Shown here: positions 62,501-64,000 of the stretch, piece after piece
How the letters are laid out: every line of letters begins with the position of its first letter
Numbering within the stretch: the stretch's first letter is position 1
DNA from: Psettodes erumei
Lineage: Eukaryota; Chordata; Actinopteri; Pleuronectiformes; Psettodidae
DNA: 64,000 nt
Direction of reading: 5' to 3'
NCBI GenBank assembly: GCA_016785225.1
Contig: JAFBJZ010000880.1
Location: 62,001 to 126,000, forward strand
Translations under genes and position numbers: made by a program
Notes under the pieces: model-generated
Seen by the model: only the letters and a program-made list of their open reading frames with translations
What the model was told of the DNA's origin: nothing
The model's database searches: none

Positions 62501-64000
62501 AGTTTAAACTTGTCAGAAGCAACTTTGAAACATTATCACATCCTACTGTCAGCTTCATAGCAAACAAAAGGATTTTTAAAGATGACGCTGAAGATGATGA
62601 TGTTTAGTGCTTTAGTGGTTGCAAGAGGCTGGTTGGCTGTGGAGTTTACATGCTCTGAGTCTATCTGGTTTCCCTGCACAGAGCTCCTGGTAAGGTGCAC
62701 TGGGTACATTAAATTGCCCATTGGTGTGGGCAGAAAAGTATGATTGTTTAGCTTTTGTTTTTGTCTTTATTAAAGTGTAAAAGTTTAGTGCGATTGACCT
62801 GCACCAAATCTGGGTCAGTGTGGTTACCCCGGGACTCAGAGGAGGATTCAGTGTCTCATGGGGATGTAATGTTGCTTCACAGCTTCAGACAGCTGAGTCA
62901 GACTCTCACCAGAGCTACTTCCCTTTTCATTTGGATCCTTGTATAAAATACACTGTTTAATCCTGCCACCTAGTGGTTAGTCATCCACAAATGAGGTTCT
63001 GTCAGCTGCTTTTACCAAGAGACCCAACTTTCAAAAGGATTTTGGACTTATTAACTCAGGCTTGAATACACTGTGTGGAGGAGCAAGTCTTGTTTAAAAA
63101 GCCATCTTTTTCAGCACACTGAAAATAAATGTGGAACCTGTTGTCTCTAATATTTTTACAGCTCAAGAGTACGCTCCAGGCATCTCGTGACTGGGAGACT
63201 CAAAAGACAAAAGGAAGAGTAAATTTGTGCAGCAGAAATGAAGATATCCTGTGTTACAATCCCTTGAATGAGTCAAGTTTTGGCCATGCTTGTAAAAAAC
63301 AGAACCCTACGTATCTTGCAATGCAGGAAATAGAATATTTCATGAGAAACCACAGCCTCCATCAAACATCAGAGCTTCAGTTAGTAACCTGTCTAAGACA
63401 AATAGTGACATCACCAGTGTTACTTTTTTAAACTTGACAAAGCTCCACCAGTGACACATTAAAAACACATTAAAAAACTTTCATAAACTGAGGCTCACAT
63501 TTATGCAGATTAAAGGGGAAACTGCCAGCAAAAGTTCAAAAGAAAAAGCCATAGTGAATAAAATGGGTTATTTATAGGGAGGTGTAGGCCTTGTTGTCAG
63601 TGTTTAGTTTCAGCCAGAGCCAGAGTCCTGTTACCTCCATAACTCCAGTGGAAGTTTTTTTTTTTACAGCAGCTGAGCCTTATAATAATTACAGGAAGTT
63701 AGCAGTAAATGCTAGCAGGACAGCAGAGGTGAAGCAGAATTTATTGTTTGTGATAAACTTTGAGGGGTTTTTGGGAAGTTTAAAGAATCAGATTTCATAT
63801 TATCAGCACATGTGACTCAAATTAACATGTGCATATAAGTATGTTAGAGGACTTCCCCCTCTAAATGAGTGGATTAGAGACAATGATATAGTTGTTATAT
63901 AGATATAGATAAAGTTAGCAACATATAATATTAACCAGGAATTGTATTGTGATATGGTAGAGTTGTGGCTGGAGGTGGTGAAATGAAGATACGCGGTAGA
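59550..64000. other. Intergenic, nothing recognised
   Basis: AT-rich with C-rich part at 59550-59780. Frames of 60-100 codons occur (for example 63129-63431) but have no recognisable domain and no splice context. A short repeat shared with 58612 lies at 61463-61515. Confidence 0.4.

Noticed and set aside
63129..63431. 100-codon plus-strand frame as a gene
   Set aside because: No recognisable domain, no splice context, average composition; chance frame is likely.
1..64000. tRNA, rRNA, CRISPR or bacterial operon features
   Set aside because: No cloverleaf with A and B box spacing was found by eye, and the gene structure is vertebrate with introns throughout.

Overview
The window reads as nuclear DNA of a teleost fish. 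Vertebrate genes with conserved intron positions are separated by AT-rich non-coding DNA that carries fish-type LINE fragments, Tc1/IS630-like transposon fossils, dispersed short repeats and microsatellites. Species cannot be set from the sequence alone. Four protein-coding genes are recognised with confidence, and one non-coding snoRNA host gene emerges from structure rather than from reading frames. All exon limits below come from reading splice signals and reading-frame phase by eye.

Left half (about 2.4-25.3 kb, minus strand): smad4, with a 3' UTR ending near 2.45 kb, ten of eleven coding exons between 5229 and 18467, and two non-coding 5' exons near 20.9 and 25.2 kb in a GC-rich promoter zone. 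The intron between the first two coding exons holds a nested retroelement: a plus-strand L2-like LINE (15604-17283) sits inside an older minus-strand reverse transcriptase element. A 123-bp piece of exon 5 plus its splice donor is duplicated 1.7 kb away inside an intron.

Centre (27.8-35.8 kb): snapin (minus) and chtop (plus) lie head to head over a short shared promoter region. The pair is adjacent in human 1q21 as well.

36.8-41.4 kb (plus): a TATA and 5'TOP-like promoter starts a nine-exon transcript with no credible reading frame. Its introns carry eight candidate snoRNAs: seven H/ACA and one C/D. Two of the H/ACA types occur twice, because a whole exon plus two-snoRNA module was tandemly duplicated. 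The design resembles mammalian SNHG genes. This is the most interesting region of the window.

46.3-49.4 kb (plus): txnip, six coding exons, 396 residues, with the two arrestin domains, the redox cysteine and both PPxY motifs. Its promoter has paired CCAAT boxes around a forkhead-like site, an E-box half and a TATA box.

49.4-64 kb: apparently gene-free, with one decayed IS630/Tc1-type transposase (51.2-52.3 kb), a LINE tail and several dispersed repeats, one of which is an inverted copy of a sequence at 42.3 kb.
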